Positions 29,157 to 35,620 of a DNA stretch of 35,620 nt are shown piece after piece. Numbering within the stretch: position 1 is the first letter of the stretch; each line of letters opens with the position of its first letter. A program made the position numbers and the translations under genes. This DNA comes from a virus: the IMG/VR virus record IMGVR_UViG_3300027861_000095, positions 1 through 35,620 of that record; one strand, 5' to 3'. Under the pieces are notes generated by a model. The model was not told the DNA's origin, did no database searches, and saw only the letters and a list, made by a program, of their open reading frames with translations.

Positions 29157-29535
29157 CCACCTCGAAAATTGTCTTCGGGCCTGGTTGGAGGCCAGGCGCT
29201 ACACGATACACCGCGCGGAAGCGTCACGTTACACCACCTATCGCGGCGGGCGGCGGGTCTACCGCACCCGCTCGCATGACCTGTGGGGGTTCGTGGACCT
29301 CGCCGGGTGGCATCCAGCTGAGGGGTGGCTACTGGCGCAGGTGACAACCCCGGCCGGCGTGGCGACGCGTAGGCGCAAGTGCGAGCTCCACAGGAAGAGC
29401 CTACCCATGTTGGGCACGTTCACGAATGTATGGGTCGTGAGCGACGACAGGCGGAAGGGCTCGCCGACGAAGCAGATGCGGGTCTGGTCCATGACTCGTA
29501 TGGGGTGGATCGAAGAGCAGGAGATCGAGGCGTGA
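29137..29535 (+). CDS. PD-(D/E)XK-like small nuclease-fold protein
   Basis: 132 aa, TTG start at 29137, overlapping the previous gene by 20 bp. An N-terminal helix (ENCLRAWLEARRYTIHRAE) is followed by a TRSHDLWGFVDLAGW strand with Asp48 and Asp54, then WLLAQVTT with Gln68-Val-Thr70, and RRRKCE. This is the order of phage VRR/Holliday-resolvase-like nuclease folds, but the usual E-x-K is replaced by Q-V-T. It may be a degenerate or altered nuclease, or a DNA-binding relative. Confidence 0.6.
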   Translation: MKKRGGDHLENCLRAWLEARRYTIHRAEASRYTTYRGGRRVYRTRSHDLWGFVDLAGWHPAEGWLLAQVTTPAGVATRRRKCELHRKSLPMLGTFTNVWVVSDDRRKGSPTKQMRVWSMTRMGWIEEQEIEA

Positions 29536-29741
29536 AGACCACATGCGGAGCCTGTGGTCCGGGACTGTTCGGGCCGCAGCCGACTACCTACTCGTGGAGC
29601 CAGTTTGACGATGGGACGTGGCACATCAGGATCGTTTGTGGTTGCGGCGTCTGGCTGGGCTGGGCACCGCAGACCGACGAGAACATCGAGAGAGCAGGAG
29701 ACAAGACCCGGGCGCGTGGCACCCAAACGGACGTCACCTGA
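29532..29741 (+). CDS. Small Cys-rich protein
   Basis: 69 aa, GTG 29532 overlapping the preceding stop (GTGA). Two cysteine pairs, TTCGACG near the N-terminus and VCGCGVW in the middle, bracket a beta segment (YSWSQFDDGTWHIRI), suggesting a zinc ribbon. Helical charged C-terminus. Function unknown. Confidence 0.6.
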   Translation: MKTTCGACGPGLFGPQPTTYSWSQFDDGTWHIRIVCGCGVWLGWAPQTDENIERAGDKTRARGTQTDVT

Positions 29742-29770
29742 GGCGGTGTGTTCTGTTAGTCGCGCGTCCG

Positions 29771-29796
29771 GGTCTCTTTTAGTAGAGGGAGAGACC
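29771..29796 (+). promoter_or_regulatory. Hairpin enclosing the Shine-Dalgarno of the excisionase-like gene
   Basis: GGTCTCT (29771-29777) pairs with AGAGACC (29790-29796) around TTTAGTAGAGGG. The purine-rich GAGGGAGAG ribosome-binding site lies in the loop and 3' arm, and the ATG follows at 29798. Folding would hide the site, so translation may be thermally, co-transcriptionally or protein controlled. Confidence 0.5.
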
Positions 29797-29797
29797 A

Positions 29798-30001
29798 ATG
29801 AGCGAGACGACGAATGACCCAGTCAGACTGGTAAAAGCCGGATGGGCTGCGAGATACCTGTGTATTAGTGAGCGCCATCTCTGGTGGCTCGTATCAGAGG
29901 GCGAGTTGTCAAAAATAAAACTAGGCAAGCGATGCACCCGATTCGACCGAAACGACCTCGATGGGCTCATCTCCAGGAACAAAAACGGGTCAGGAGATTA
30001 G
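29798..30001 (+). CDS. Excisionase/MerR-type helix-turn-helix protein
   Basis: 67 aa. HTH_17 layout: LVKAGWAARYLCISERHLWWLVSEGELSKIKLGKRCTRFDRNDLDGLI, i.e. a helix-turn-helix, a wing, then a short helix, as in excisionases (Xis) and small DNA-binding subunits. It binds DNA, either to direct excisive recombination or to regulate transcription. No integrase is present in this window, so a non-excisionase role is equally possible. Confidence 0.8.
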   Translation: MSETTNDPVRLVKAGWAARYLCISERHLWWLVSEGELSKIKLGKRCTRFDRNDLDGLISRNKNGSGD

Positions 30002-30009
30002 GAGCAAGA

Positions 30010-30210
30010 ATGGCTATAGGACAATGCGCCGCGCTCTGCGGTGAGATCTATTCTGTCTCATGCGACCAATGCGGGGAGGTGCTCCAGCGGCGGGATAGGC
30101 CGGGGCACCCGGAGGTGTTCGGCGACGCTGAAGCCGCGCGGGTTCACGCTTCGCGCAGCGGGTGGTTTGTCGATGGGTTCGCGGCGCATTGTCCGCGGTG
30201 CGTTGGCTGA
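30010..30210 (+). CDS. Mini zinc-ribbon protein
   Basis: 66 aa. ATG 30010 with AGGAGCAAG upstream. CDQCGEVLQ near the N-terminus and HCPRCVG at the C-terminus make a two-knuckle zinc ribbon around a short helical middle (DAEAARVHASRSGWFVDGF). A similar layout is common in phage mini-proteins of unknown role. Confidence 0.68.
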   Translation: MAIGQCAALCGEIYSVSCDQCGEVLQRRDRPGHPEVFGDAEAARVHASRSGWFVDGFAAHCPRCVG

Positions 30211-30451
30211 GTCTGGGCCAGAGCCAGCGCGGCCGACGTTTAACCGCCTGGCGGCGATAGACGATGACCGCGTGATCTACGGCAAATTGCCGACGTGTGA
30301 CCATTGCGGAACTCCGCAGATCTTCGGTAATGCGTTCGTATTGCGGATCTCGTGGTGCTCGTGGGAGTTGTGCGATGAATGTGTACTGGGGCTCGTGATG
30401 GATATGAAAGAGACCGTGATGGGAGGTGACGAGGATGCTGGCGACGATTAA
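30173..30451 (+). CDS. Mini zinc-ribbon protein, start uncertain
   Basis: 92 aa from ATG 30173, overlapping the previous gene by 38 bp; TTG 30203 is an alternative that would reduce the overlap. The Cys pairs TCDHCGTPQIFG and LCDECVLG enclose beta strands (NAFVLRISWCSWE), typical of a zinc ribbon. The C-terminus is acidic (GGDEDAGDD) and overlaps the helicase start by 17 bp. Function not recognised. Confidence 0.62.
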   Translation: MGSRRIVRGALAESGPEPARPTFNRLAAIDDDRVIYGKLPTCDHCGTPQIFGNAFVLRISWCSWELCDECVLGLVMDMKETVMGGDEDAGDD

Positions 30452-32192
30452 TCCAAGACCGTACCAGGTCGAGATGGGGCGGGCGTTCGTCTCGCTGCTG
30501 GACAAGAATCCCGCGGCGCGGGCTATATGCTCGCTGCCGACGGGGTGCGGTAAAACCATTGCCGGGCTGATGCTGCATGAGGCGACCAAGAGCCGCACTC
30601 TATGGTTGGCTCACCGGGACGAGCTCATCACGCAACCGGCCGCGGCGGCGCGGGCGCTTATGCCGGACGGGCACGAGATCGGCGTGGTGCAGGCCGGGAC
30701 GAATGAGATCGACGCGCGGGATCTCGTTATAGCGTCCGTGCCGACGGTGTCGCGCACTAACCGACTGGCGCAGATCGCGGCGCAGCGGTTTGATCTCATC
30801 GTCGTGGACGAGGCTCACCATACCGCCGCGGATTCCTATAAACGGGTGCTGGCGACGTTCCCCGACACTCCGGTGCTCGGGCTCACCGCGACGCCGTCTC
30901 GCGACGACAAAAAGAGCCTGCTTGATGTGTACCCCGAGGGCATAGCGTACAAGTACAGCATCCGCCGCGCCGTGGAGGAGGGTTACCTGGTCCGGCCCGT
31001 GCCGCATCGGATCGTGCTCCCGGAGTTCGATCCAAACACGCTGGCGACCAGCCGGGTATCGGGGGACTTCGCGCAGGACGCGCTCGCAAAAGAGATGGTC
31101 ACCGAGGCCGCGGTGCTCGCCACATTGAAGGGCATCCAATACGCATATAGCCAAGGGCGTAAAATCCTCGTGTTCTGTGTCTCTGTGGGCCAGGCGAAGC
31201 TCGTCGCAGATCGCTGTAACAAAGAGGGAATGTCTGCAAGGTCTGTGTCATGCGACATGGGGCTAAACGCTCGCAGGCAGGCGGTTGCAGACCACAAGGG
31301 CGACAAGTTCCAGATTTTGACGAATTTCGGAATTCTGACCGAAGGGTACGACGATACATCGATCGATGCCGTAGTTATGGCGAGACCGACGCAATGCCAG
31401 GAACTGTACGTGCAATGCGTGGGCCGTGGTCTCCGCGTACATTGCGACTGCGGCGCGACGCGGCAAGACCCGCCATGCTCATGCGCGAAACCGGACTGTC
31501 TCATCGTTGACATGGTCGGAGCGCACGAGGCGCACGGGCTGGTCACCGCGGATACGCTGCTGGAGTACGGGCCGGGCGAGCTTCATCCATACGCAATGGA
31601 AGACGACGAGACGCAGGAACGGATAGAAAAGGCACGCCTTGCCGCGCTTGAAGAATTAGACATGGAGGATAGCCGCCTGCGGTCATTCCTTCGCGCCGTC
31701 GCGGGCAAGAGCGATCTATCACGCCAGTACGGGGAAGAGAACGGGCAGGAAACAAGCATACGATGGGCGTGCGTCGCGCAGAACAAGTGCTACACGCTAC
31801 CCGCGGGTGACGGAAGCGTACACGTGGAATCCAATGGCTACGGCGAATGGCGCGCGGTGTTCGAGCCTCGATCCAGAACGGAACCGCCTTCTCTGGTATG
31901 CGACTGGGGGCAAAAGGACATCGCGCTCACGGTCGCCGAGAAGCGCGTATTACAAAACGGTGGGCGGTGGGCGTGCAACGCCGATGCGCCGTGGCGGCAA
32001 CAGCCGGCGTCACCCGCGCAGATGCGGGCGCTGGAGAAGTGGCGGGTACACGTGCCGCGCGGTAAGGCGTTGACGAAGGGCGAGGCGGGGCGACTGTTGG
32101 ACATATCCGGAGCCCGCGCGCGGTGGCGCGATCGGCAACGGGGGAAGCGCGATGTTGTGGACCAGCAACCCGTAAACTGGTTGGCGATATGA
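30435..32192 (+). CDS. SF2 DEAD/DEAH-type helicase
   Basis: 585 aa. ATG 30435 has GGGAGG 9 nt upstream; GTG 30426 is a poorer start. Superfamily 2 motifs: I LPTGCGKT (34-41), II DEAH (125-128), III TATPS (151-155), motif V-like region ILTNFGILTEGYDD, VI QCVGRGLR. After motif VI a cysteine cluster (CDCGATRQDPPCSCAKPDC) suggests a zinc site. The C-terminal ~190 residues are unusual and end VDQQPVNWLAI, shared with the next gene product. It probably remodels replication or recombination intermediates. Confidence 0.92.
   Translation: MLATINPRPYQVEMGRAFVSLLDKNPAARAICSLPTGCGKTIAGLMLHEATKSRTLWLAHRDELITQPAAAARALMPDGHEIGVVQAGTNEIDARDLVIASVPTVSRTNRLAQIAAQRFDLIVVDEAHHTAADSYKRVLATFPDTPVLGLTATPSRDDKKSLLDVYPEGIAYKYSIRRAVEEGYLVRPVPHRIVLPEFDPNTLATSRVSGDFAQDALAKEMVTEAAVLATLKGIQYAYSQGRKILVFCVSVGQAKLVADRCNKEGMSARSVSCDMGLNARRQAVADHKGDKFQILTNFGILTEGYDDTSIDAVVMARPTQCQELYVQCVGRGLRVHCDCGATRQDPPCSCAKPDCLIVDMVGAHEAHGLVTADTLLEYGPGELHPYAMEDDETQERIEKARLAALEELDMEDSRLRSFLRAVAGKSDLSRQYGEENGQETSIRWACVAQNKCYTLPAGDGSVHVESNGYGEWRAVFEPRSRTEPPSLVCDWGQKDIALTVAEKRVLQNGGRWACNADAPWRQQPASPAQMRALEKWRVHVPRGKALTKGEAGRLLDISGARARWRDRQRGKRDVVDQQPVNWLAI
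32157..32190 (+). repeat. Junction direct repeat B, left copy
   Basis: 34 bases encoding the last 11 residues of the helicase (VDQQPVNWLAI) and the T of its stop. Compared with 33248-33281 only two bases differ, both silent third positions (GAC/GAT, GTA/GTG). It overlaps the start codon of the methyltransferase (32189). Confidence 0.8.
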
Positions 32193-33283
32193 GGTGGAGC
32201 ATCACTACCGGCGACGCGCTCGACGTGCTCGCCGCTATGGAGCCGCGAAGCGTTCAGACGTGCGTCACGTCGCCTCCGTACTGGGGTTTGAGGGACTATG
32301 GCGTCGATGGCCAGCTCGGGCTTGAGAGTACCCCGGAGGCGTTCGTCGCGCGCATGGTCGAGGTGTTCCGCGAGGTGCGCCGCGTGCTCCGGGACGACGG
32401 CACGCTCTGGCTCAACCTGGGCGATAGCTACTGCGCTTCTGCACCCGGGAAGTGCAGCGCCGATGCAATGGGTAAGAGTGGCTTGAACGGATGCGGCGAC
32501 AACAAATATGGCGATGACGCACGTGCAAAGCGTGAGGCTATGCGAAACCGCCCACCCCGTAACTTTAGCGGCCTCAAGCCGAAGGACCTTTGCGGCATCC
32601 CGTGGCGCGTCGCGTTCGCGCTCCAGGCCGACGGGTGGTTCCTGCGCTCAGACATCATCTGGCACAAGCCGAACCCGATGCCGGAGAGCGTGACAGACCG
32701 CCCGACGAAGTCGCACGAGTACATCTTCCTGATGAGCAAGTCGGCGCGGTATCACTACGATGCCGACGCGATTAGGGAGGCGCATACTTCATGGAACGGG
32801 GTCACGCGCGACGATTACCGTGGTGGCAAGGGGGATGAGCGGTTCGGCTTTGACTTGGCACCCACTGGCGGAGTGCTCCCGTCTGGGAGAAAGGAAGCGC
32901 ACGCGACGGGCACCCGGAGCGGGGCTAATCTCTCAAGCGCCTATTCGGGAGGCCCGCCAGGCAACCCCAAAGGCCGCAACAAGCGCAGCGTCTGGACCGT
33001 CACCACCCGCCCGTACAAGGGCGCGCACTTCGCCACGTTTCCACCGAAGCTCATCGAGCCGTGCATCCTCGCGGGCGCTCCACGGGGTGCCGTCGTGCTG
33101 GACCCGTTCGCCGGCGCCGGGACTACCGGGCTCGTCTCCGTCCGTTTGGGCCGGAGCTTCTGCGGGGTGGAGCTCAACCCCGTCTACGCAGAGATGGCGC
33201 GCAAGCGGATCATCGACGACGCGCCGCTGTTCAACCGTCGGGCGATGGTGGATCAGCAACCCGTGAACTGGTTGGCGATATAG
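32189..33283 (+). CDS. DNA N4/N6 methyltransferase, beta class
   Basis: 364 aa; ATG overlaps the helicase stop (ATGA). Catalytic motif IV SPPY (28-31) precedes the SAM motif FAGAGTT near the C-terminus (about residue 307), the circular order of beta-class N4-cytosine or N6-adenine enzymes (SPPY slightly favours N4 or N6 CcrM-like). Other motifs: LWLNLGDSYC, SDIIWHKPNPMPESVTDRPTKSHEYIFLM. The ~90-residue insert between catalytic and SAM regions is the target-recognition part. No nuclease partner is adjacent. It ends in the same 11 residues as the helicase. Confidence 0.93.
   Translation: MRWSITTGDALDVLAAMEPRSVQTCVTSPPYWGLRDYGVDGQLGLESTPEAFVARMVEVFREVRRVLRDDGTLWLNLGDSYCASAPGKCSADAMGKSGLNGCGDNKYGDDARAKREAMRNRPPRNFSGLKPKDLCGIPWRVAFALQADGWFLRSDIIWHKPNPMPESVTDRPTKSHEYIFLMSKSARYHYDADAIREAHTSWNGVTRDDYRGGKGDERFGFDLAPTGGVLPSGRKEAHATGTRSGANLSSAYSGGPPGNPKGRNKRSVWTVTTRPYKGAHFATFPPKLIEPCILAGAPRGAVVLDPFAGAGTTGLVSVRLGRSFCGVELNPVYAEMARKRIIDDAPLFNRRAMVDQQPVNWLAI
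33248..33281 (+). repeat. Junction direct repeat B, right copy
   Basis: Near-copy of 32157-32190 (32 of 34 bases), ending the methyltransferase gene. Together the copies bracket exactly one gene, so recombination between them would delete the methyltransferase and leave an intact helicase end. Confidence 0.8.
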
Positions 33284-33309
33284 GACACATCTTGCGGGGG
33301 GGGGTTATA

Positions 33310-33915
33310 TTGTTATCTACATTGTCGAAGAAGAAAGCGAAGAGAACGAAGAGAACGAAGCGCCCGAAGCGGTACAGGCTACCGCGCGGGATGACGTACT
33401 ACACGTACGATCGCTTCTGCGGGCCGGTCATGCGCCCGGGCGTCTCGGGTCTGAAGGCGATGAAACTACATATGGCCGAAGTGCTGTGGCTACAGCGGAC
33501 GGTTGGCCAGGGTGCCGTGTCCATCGAGGACTGGCATTTTATCCTGCACCCGCACTCGACAACGAATTCCGCGGATCGCGGGTGGGAGCGGTTCAAGGCG
33601 AATCTTATACGGTGGCAAGTGCCGCACGACAGGAACCGCGTACACTTCGCGCGGATTAACCTACCGGGTGACGCCAGCCGGGTCGATATAGTTCTACAGA
33701 TTGGCGGAGTAGATGAATGGTTCCGCGATCGGTGGGGGTATGACTTCGAGGGCGACGAGGAGGAGGAAGATTTGACCGAGGCCGAATATCACCTGATCAC
33801 CGCGATGGATCTACTCCGGCGCTTCCGGGCGTCGCATCTGCGGTGGGGGATGAAATGCGATTGCGACGTCTGCAAACAGACGGCGGAGCTCATACAGAAG
33901 GTTGGGGTTCTATAA
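33310..33915 (+). CDS. Hypothetical basic phage protein, start uncertain
   Basis: 201 aa from TTG 33310, which follows a run of nine G (33296-33304) that can act as Shine-Dalgarno; TTG 33322 and ATG 33391 are alternatives. The N-terminus is strikingly basic (SKKKAKRTKRTKRPKRYRLP), possibly nucleic-acid binding. The middle has MTYYTYDRFCGPVM and DWHFILHPHSTTN, then RINLPGDASRVDIVLQIGGVDEWF. An acidic patch (FEGDEEEEDLTEAEYH) precedes a CDCDVC motif near the C-terminus. No family recognised; its place between methyltransferase and primase suggests DNA metabolism. Confidence 0.65.
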   Translation: MLSTLSKKKAKRTKRTKRPKRYRLPRGMTYYTYDRFCGPVMRPGVSGLKAMKLHMAEVLWLQRTVGQGAVSIEDWHFILHPHSTTNSADRGWERFKANLIRWQVPHDRNRVHFARINLPGDASRVDIVLQIGGVDEWFRDRWGYDFEGDEEEEDLTEAEYHLITAMDLLRRFRASHLRWGMKCDCDVCKQTAELIQKVGVL

Positions 33916-33919
33916 AAGC

Positions 33920-33956
33920 AGCGGGCCGCCTTACCGGGGAGGTAGGGCGACCCGCT
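33920..33956 (+). terminator. Long symmetric hairpin after 33915
   Basis: AGCGGG (33920-33925) with CCCGCT (33951-33956), GCC (33928-33930) with GGC (33946-33948), TACC (33932-33935) with GGTA (33941-33944), loop GGGGA, with symmetric 2x2 and 1x1 mismatches between the stems. There is no strong T-run. It starts 4 nt after a stop codon and precedes a probable promoter, so it is a plausible transcription end or processing site. Confidence 0.55.
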
Positions 33957-33994
33957 TAGAGCCTATGATGGAATCAACATAATACACGATCGGT

Positions 33995-34043
33995 CCGACA
34001 CGTCAAAGGGTTTTAACCACGTGTCTGTCGGAGAACGTATACT
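33995..34043 (+). promoter_or_regulatory. Candidate promoter-operator of the primase-polymerase gene
   Basis: GACACGT (33997-34003) and ACGTGTC (34019-34025) form an inverted repeat; CCGACA (33995-34000) also mirrors TGTCGG (34026-34031), and GGTTTTAACC (34009-34018) is a small dyad between them. TATACT (34038-34043, 5 of 6) is a good -10; the nearest -35, TTAACC (34013-34018), sits inside the dyad with a long 19-bp spacer. A repressor bound here would block the promoter. Activity is inferred. Confidence 0.45.
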
Positions 34044-34050
34044 GAGGCCC

Positions 34051-35620
34051 ATGATGGATTGTGAAAAAGCATCGAGCTGGGACATGACCGACGCGGAGAG
34101 ATCCGCGTTCTTCCTGGCTTTGCACGCCGCCGGGGCGCAAGTCGTGCCTATCGGCGTAGGCGATAAAAAACCGCTCGTGAAGTGGGGGCGCTACCAGCAG
34201 GACCGCATCCCGCAAGAGGTGGCCGAATCGTGGTGGGGTTCTCGCGGGAAACACCGCGGGAGCAACGCCGCGATCCTATTGGGGCGCGGGTTGGGCCGGA
34301 TCGTAGTGGACGCGGACAGCGTCGACTCGGTCGCTTACCTGGACGAGCTCCTACCCGCCGCGGGGATCACCGTGCAGACGGGGCGAGGCGAGCACCGCTA
34401 CTATCAATACCCTACAGACGCGGACATTCAGACCTTTGGCGGGCGCGTGCGTGGCGGGGTCGCGTGGTTCTCCGCGCGGACGAGAGGGCATACACCCGCC
34501 GGCGACAGCGTCACGATGCGTGACTATGACATCAAGGGCGACGGTGGCTACGTCCTGGCGCCGGGCTCCATACATAAGACCGGCAAGGTCTACCAGGCGA
34601 AGGGCGCGACGCCCGCGGACTACCTGGCCTACATAGCCGCGGAGCATGGCGGGCTTTTACCGCTATCCGTCTTTGATGAGGATTGCTTCTGCGGGACGGC
34701 TCATACGAGCAAATGCAGAAACGATACAGGATTGCGCCGGGCGGTCTCTCTACCATCCACAGATCAGCGTGTCTCACCGGGCCGCTCCCCCTCTGCGCCC
34801 GGATCGCTGGCGGTGGCCGTTCGGCGCGATTCTGTTCCTGGCTACGTTTCACCCGCGATGGCTGAGTTCCGAGCGAGTCGATACCTCGATAGGGTCGACG
34901 GCGCCGTCGAAGGTGCGGGCGGCGACATACATACATACAAGACCGCTTGCGTGGTGGTCCGTGGGTTCGATCTCTCTGACGACTCTGCGTTCCACGTGCT
35001 AACCTCGTGGAACGAGAGATGCGCGCCGCCGTGGACTGACGCGGAGCTCCGCACCAAGATCAGATCGGCGCGGGAGACGGGGAGTGGATCGTTCGGCTAC
35101 CTGCTCGACGCGCCGCGAGACGTCCCGGCGTCAATAGCCAGTAGCGTAAAGGCGGGCGAAGGAGACGGAGGCGGAGAAGACGGAGAAGGAGACGGAGAAG
35201 AAACGCCAGCGCGTGCCGTTCCGTCGTTCAACCAGGCTGATCGGGTCAATATCCGGTGGCTGATCAACCACTACGTGGGTACGGATTCTGTCTCCACTAT
35301 CCGAAAAATGACCAGATTATCCTACTGCGGTATAGCCGCGGCGCTTACGTCGTGCTCTCTTAACGAAGCACACACGGACATGTCCATCGGTAAAGTGGTC
35401 TGCGAGGACACCAAGAGGTGCCCGTACTGCGCTGGTCAACATGCGCGAGTGCAGGCCGCGTTCATAGCGCGAGAGTGGGCCATGACCTCCGGAGAGGTCG
35501 CGGTTCTTCGCGTGCCTATGTCCGCTTCAGGTATGCGAGACGAGCCTGCGAGGACCGTACGCGCGTCACGTCACAAGGTACGGCGGGCAATGTCCCAAGC
35601 GCGGAAGAAGGCCGCACGCG
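34051..35620 (+). CDS. Bifunctional primase-polymerase (Prim-Pol), partial at window end
   Basis: At least 523 residues, open to the last base, so the C-terminus lies outside. N-terminal AEP/Prim-Pol domain: PIGVGDKKPLVKWGRYQ (34-50), NAAILLGRG (72-80), RIVVDADS with the metal-binding Asp pair (83-90), TGRGEHRYY (110-118), DIKGDGGYVLAPGS (160-173). A PriCT-like segment follows (AFHVLTSWNERCAPPWTDAEL). Then an acidic Gly/Glu/Asp repeat linker (DNA about 35156-35203) and a C-terminal part with CPYCAGQH. ATG 34051 is used; 34054 and 34084 are alternatives, the last giving a normal leader if TATACT at 34038 is the -10. It primes and may extend phage DNA. Confidence 0.85.
   Translation, partial: MMDCEKASSWDMTDAERSAFFLALHAAGAQVVPIGVGDKKPLVKWGRYQQDRIPQEVAESWWGSRGKHRGSNAAILLGRGLGRIVVDADSVDSVAYLDELLPAAGITVQTGRGEHRYYQYPTDADIQTFGGRVRGGVAWFSARTRGHTPAGDSVTMRDYDIKGDGGYVLAPGSIHKTGKVYQAKGATPADYLAYIAAEHGGLLPLSVFDEDCFCGTAHTSKCRNDTGLRRAVSLPSTDQRVSPGRSPSAPGSLAVAVRRDSVPGYVSPAMAEFRASRYLDRVDGAVEGAGGDIHTYKTACVVVRGFDLSDDSAFHVLTSWNERCAPPWTDAELRTKIRSARETGSGSFGYLLDAPRDVPASIASSVKAGEGDGGGEDGEGDGEETPARAVPSFNQADRVNIRWLINHYVGTDSVSTIRKMTRLSYCGIAAALTSCSLNEAHTDMSIGKVVCEDTKRCPYCAGQHARVQAAFIAREWAMTSGEVAVLRVPMSASGMRDEPARTVRASRHKVRRAMSQARKKAAR

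Noticed and set aside
1-35620. CRISPR arrays, tRNA or rRNA genes, insertion sequences
   Set aside because: No regularly spaced repeats, cloverleaf-type sequences or transposase motifs were noticed. A tRNA scan was not possible by eye, so a small tRNA cannot be fully excluded.

Overview
The window is a gene-dense, GC-rich stretch of a tailed double-stranded DNA phage or prophage. No ribosomal, tRNA or host metabolic genes were seen. Almost everything is on the + strand, genes are joined by ATGA/GTGA/TAATG overlaps, and GTG and TTG starts are common. A probable overlapping spanin pair with a lipobox suggests a diderm (Gram-negative type) host. No integrase or endolysin was recognised, so integration ability and the lysis enzyme stay open.

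Layout: 33-118 is a probable promoter and leader. 119-4883 is the packaging and connector block: Nu1-like small terminase, lambda GpA-like large terminase, a zinc-ribbon protein, a gpW/DUF6148-like joiner and a lambda-type portal. 4884-9118 holds six genes of unknown or adhesive character, including two LamG-domain paralogues, placed unusually between portal and protease. 9147-11574 is protease(-scaffold), decoration protein and a Mu gpT-like capsid protein. 11651-21775 is head-tail joining, tail, baseplate and receptor-contact proteins, with no large tape-measure gene. 21789-22978 is a lysis-like cluster of tiny membrane proteins ending in a spanin pair. 22920-23662 is a regulatory break with the only convincing minus-strand gene, a 21-bp tandem operator-like repeat and two hairpins. 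23663-35620 is the early/replication region: small accessory genes, a C5-cytosine methyltransferase with a remarkable second reading frame, an Xre-type regulator, SSB-like, Gp157/Gam-like and ERF-like recombination proteins, zinc-ribbon mini-proteins, a MORN/YwqK-like protein, a nuclease-like protein, an excisionase-type HTH, an SF2 helicase, an N4/N6 DNA methyltransferase, and a primase-polymerase that runs off the end of the window.

How it works together: the left half builds and fills the capsid and tail. The right half copies, recombines and methylates the genome. The two methyltransferases have no recognisable endonuclease partner and probably protect phage DNA from host restriction.

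Main points for a second look: (1) the C5 methyltransferase DNA appears to encode a second, conserved-looking protein in the +1 frame, and the third-position GC signal switches frame within the gene; (2) three genes or gene sets in the early region, including both methyltransferases, are bracketed by short direct repeats lying exactly at gene junctions, as expected of gene cassettes; (3) a palindromic element followed by ATGGCT occurs at 2925 and 9125; (4) the tandem operator and hairpin region at 23237-23332.
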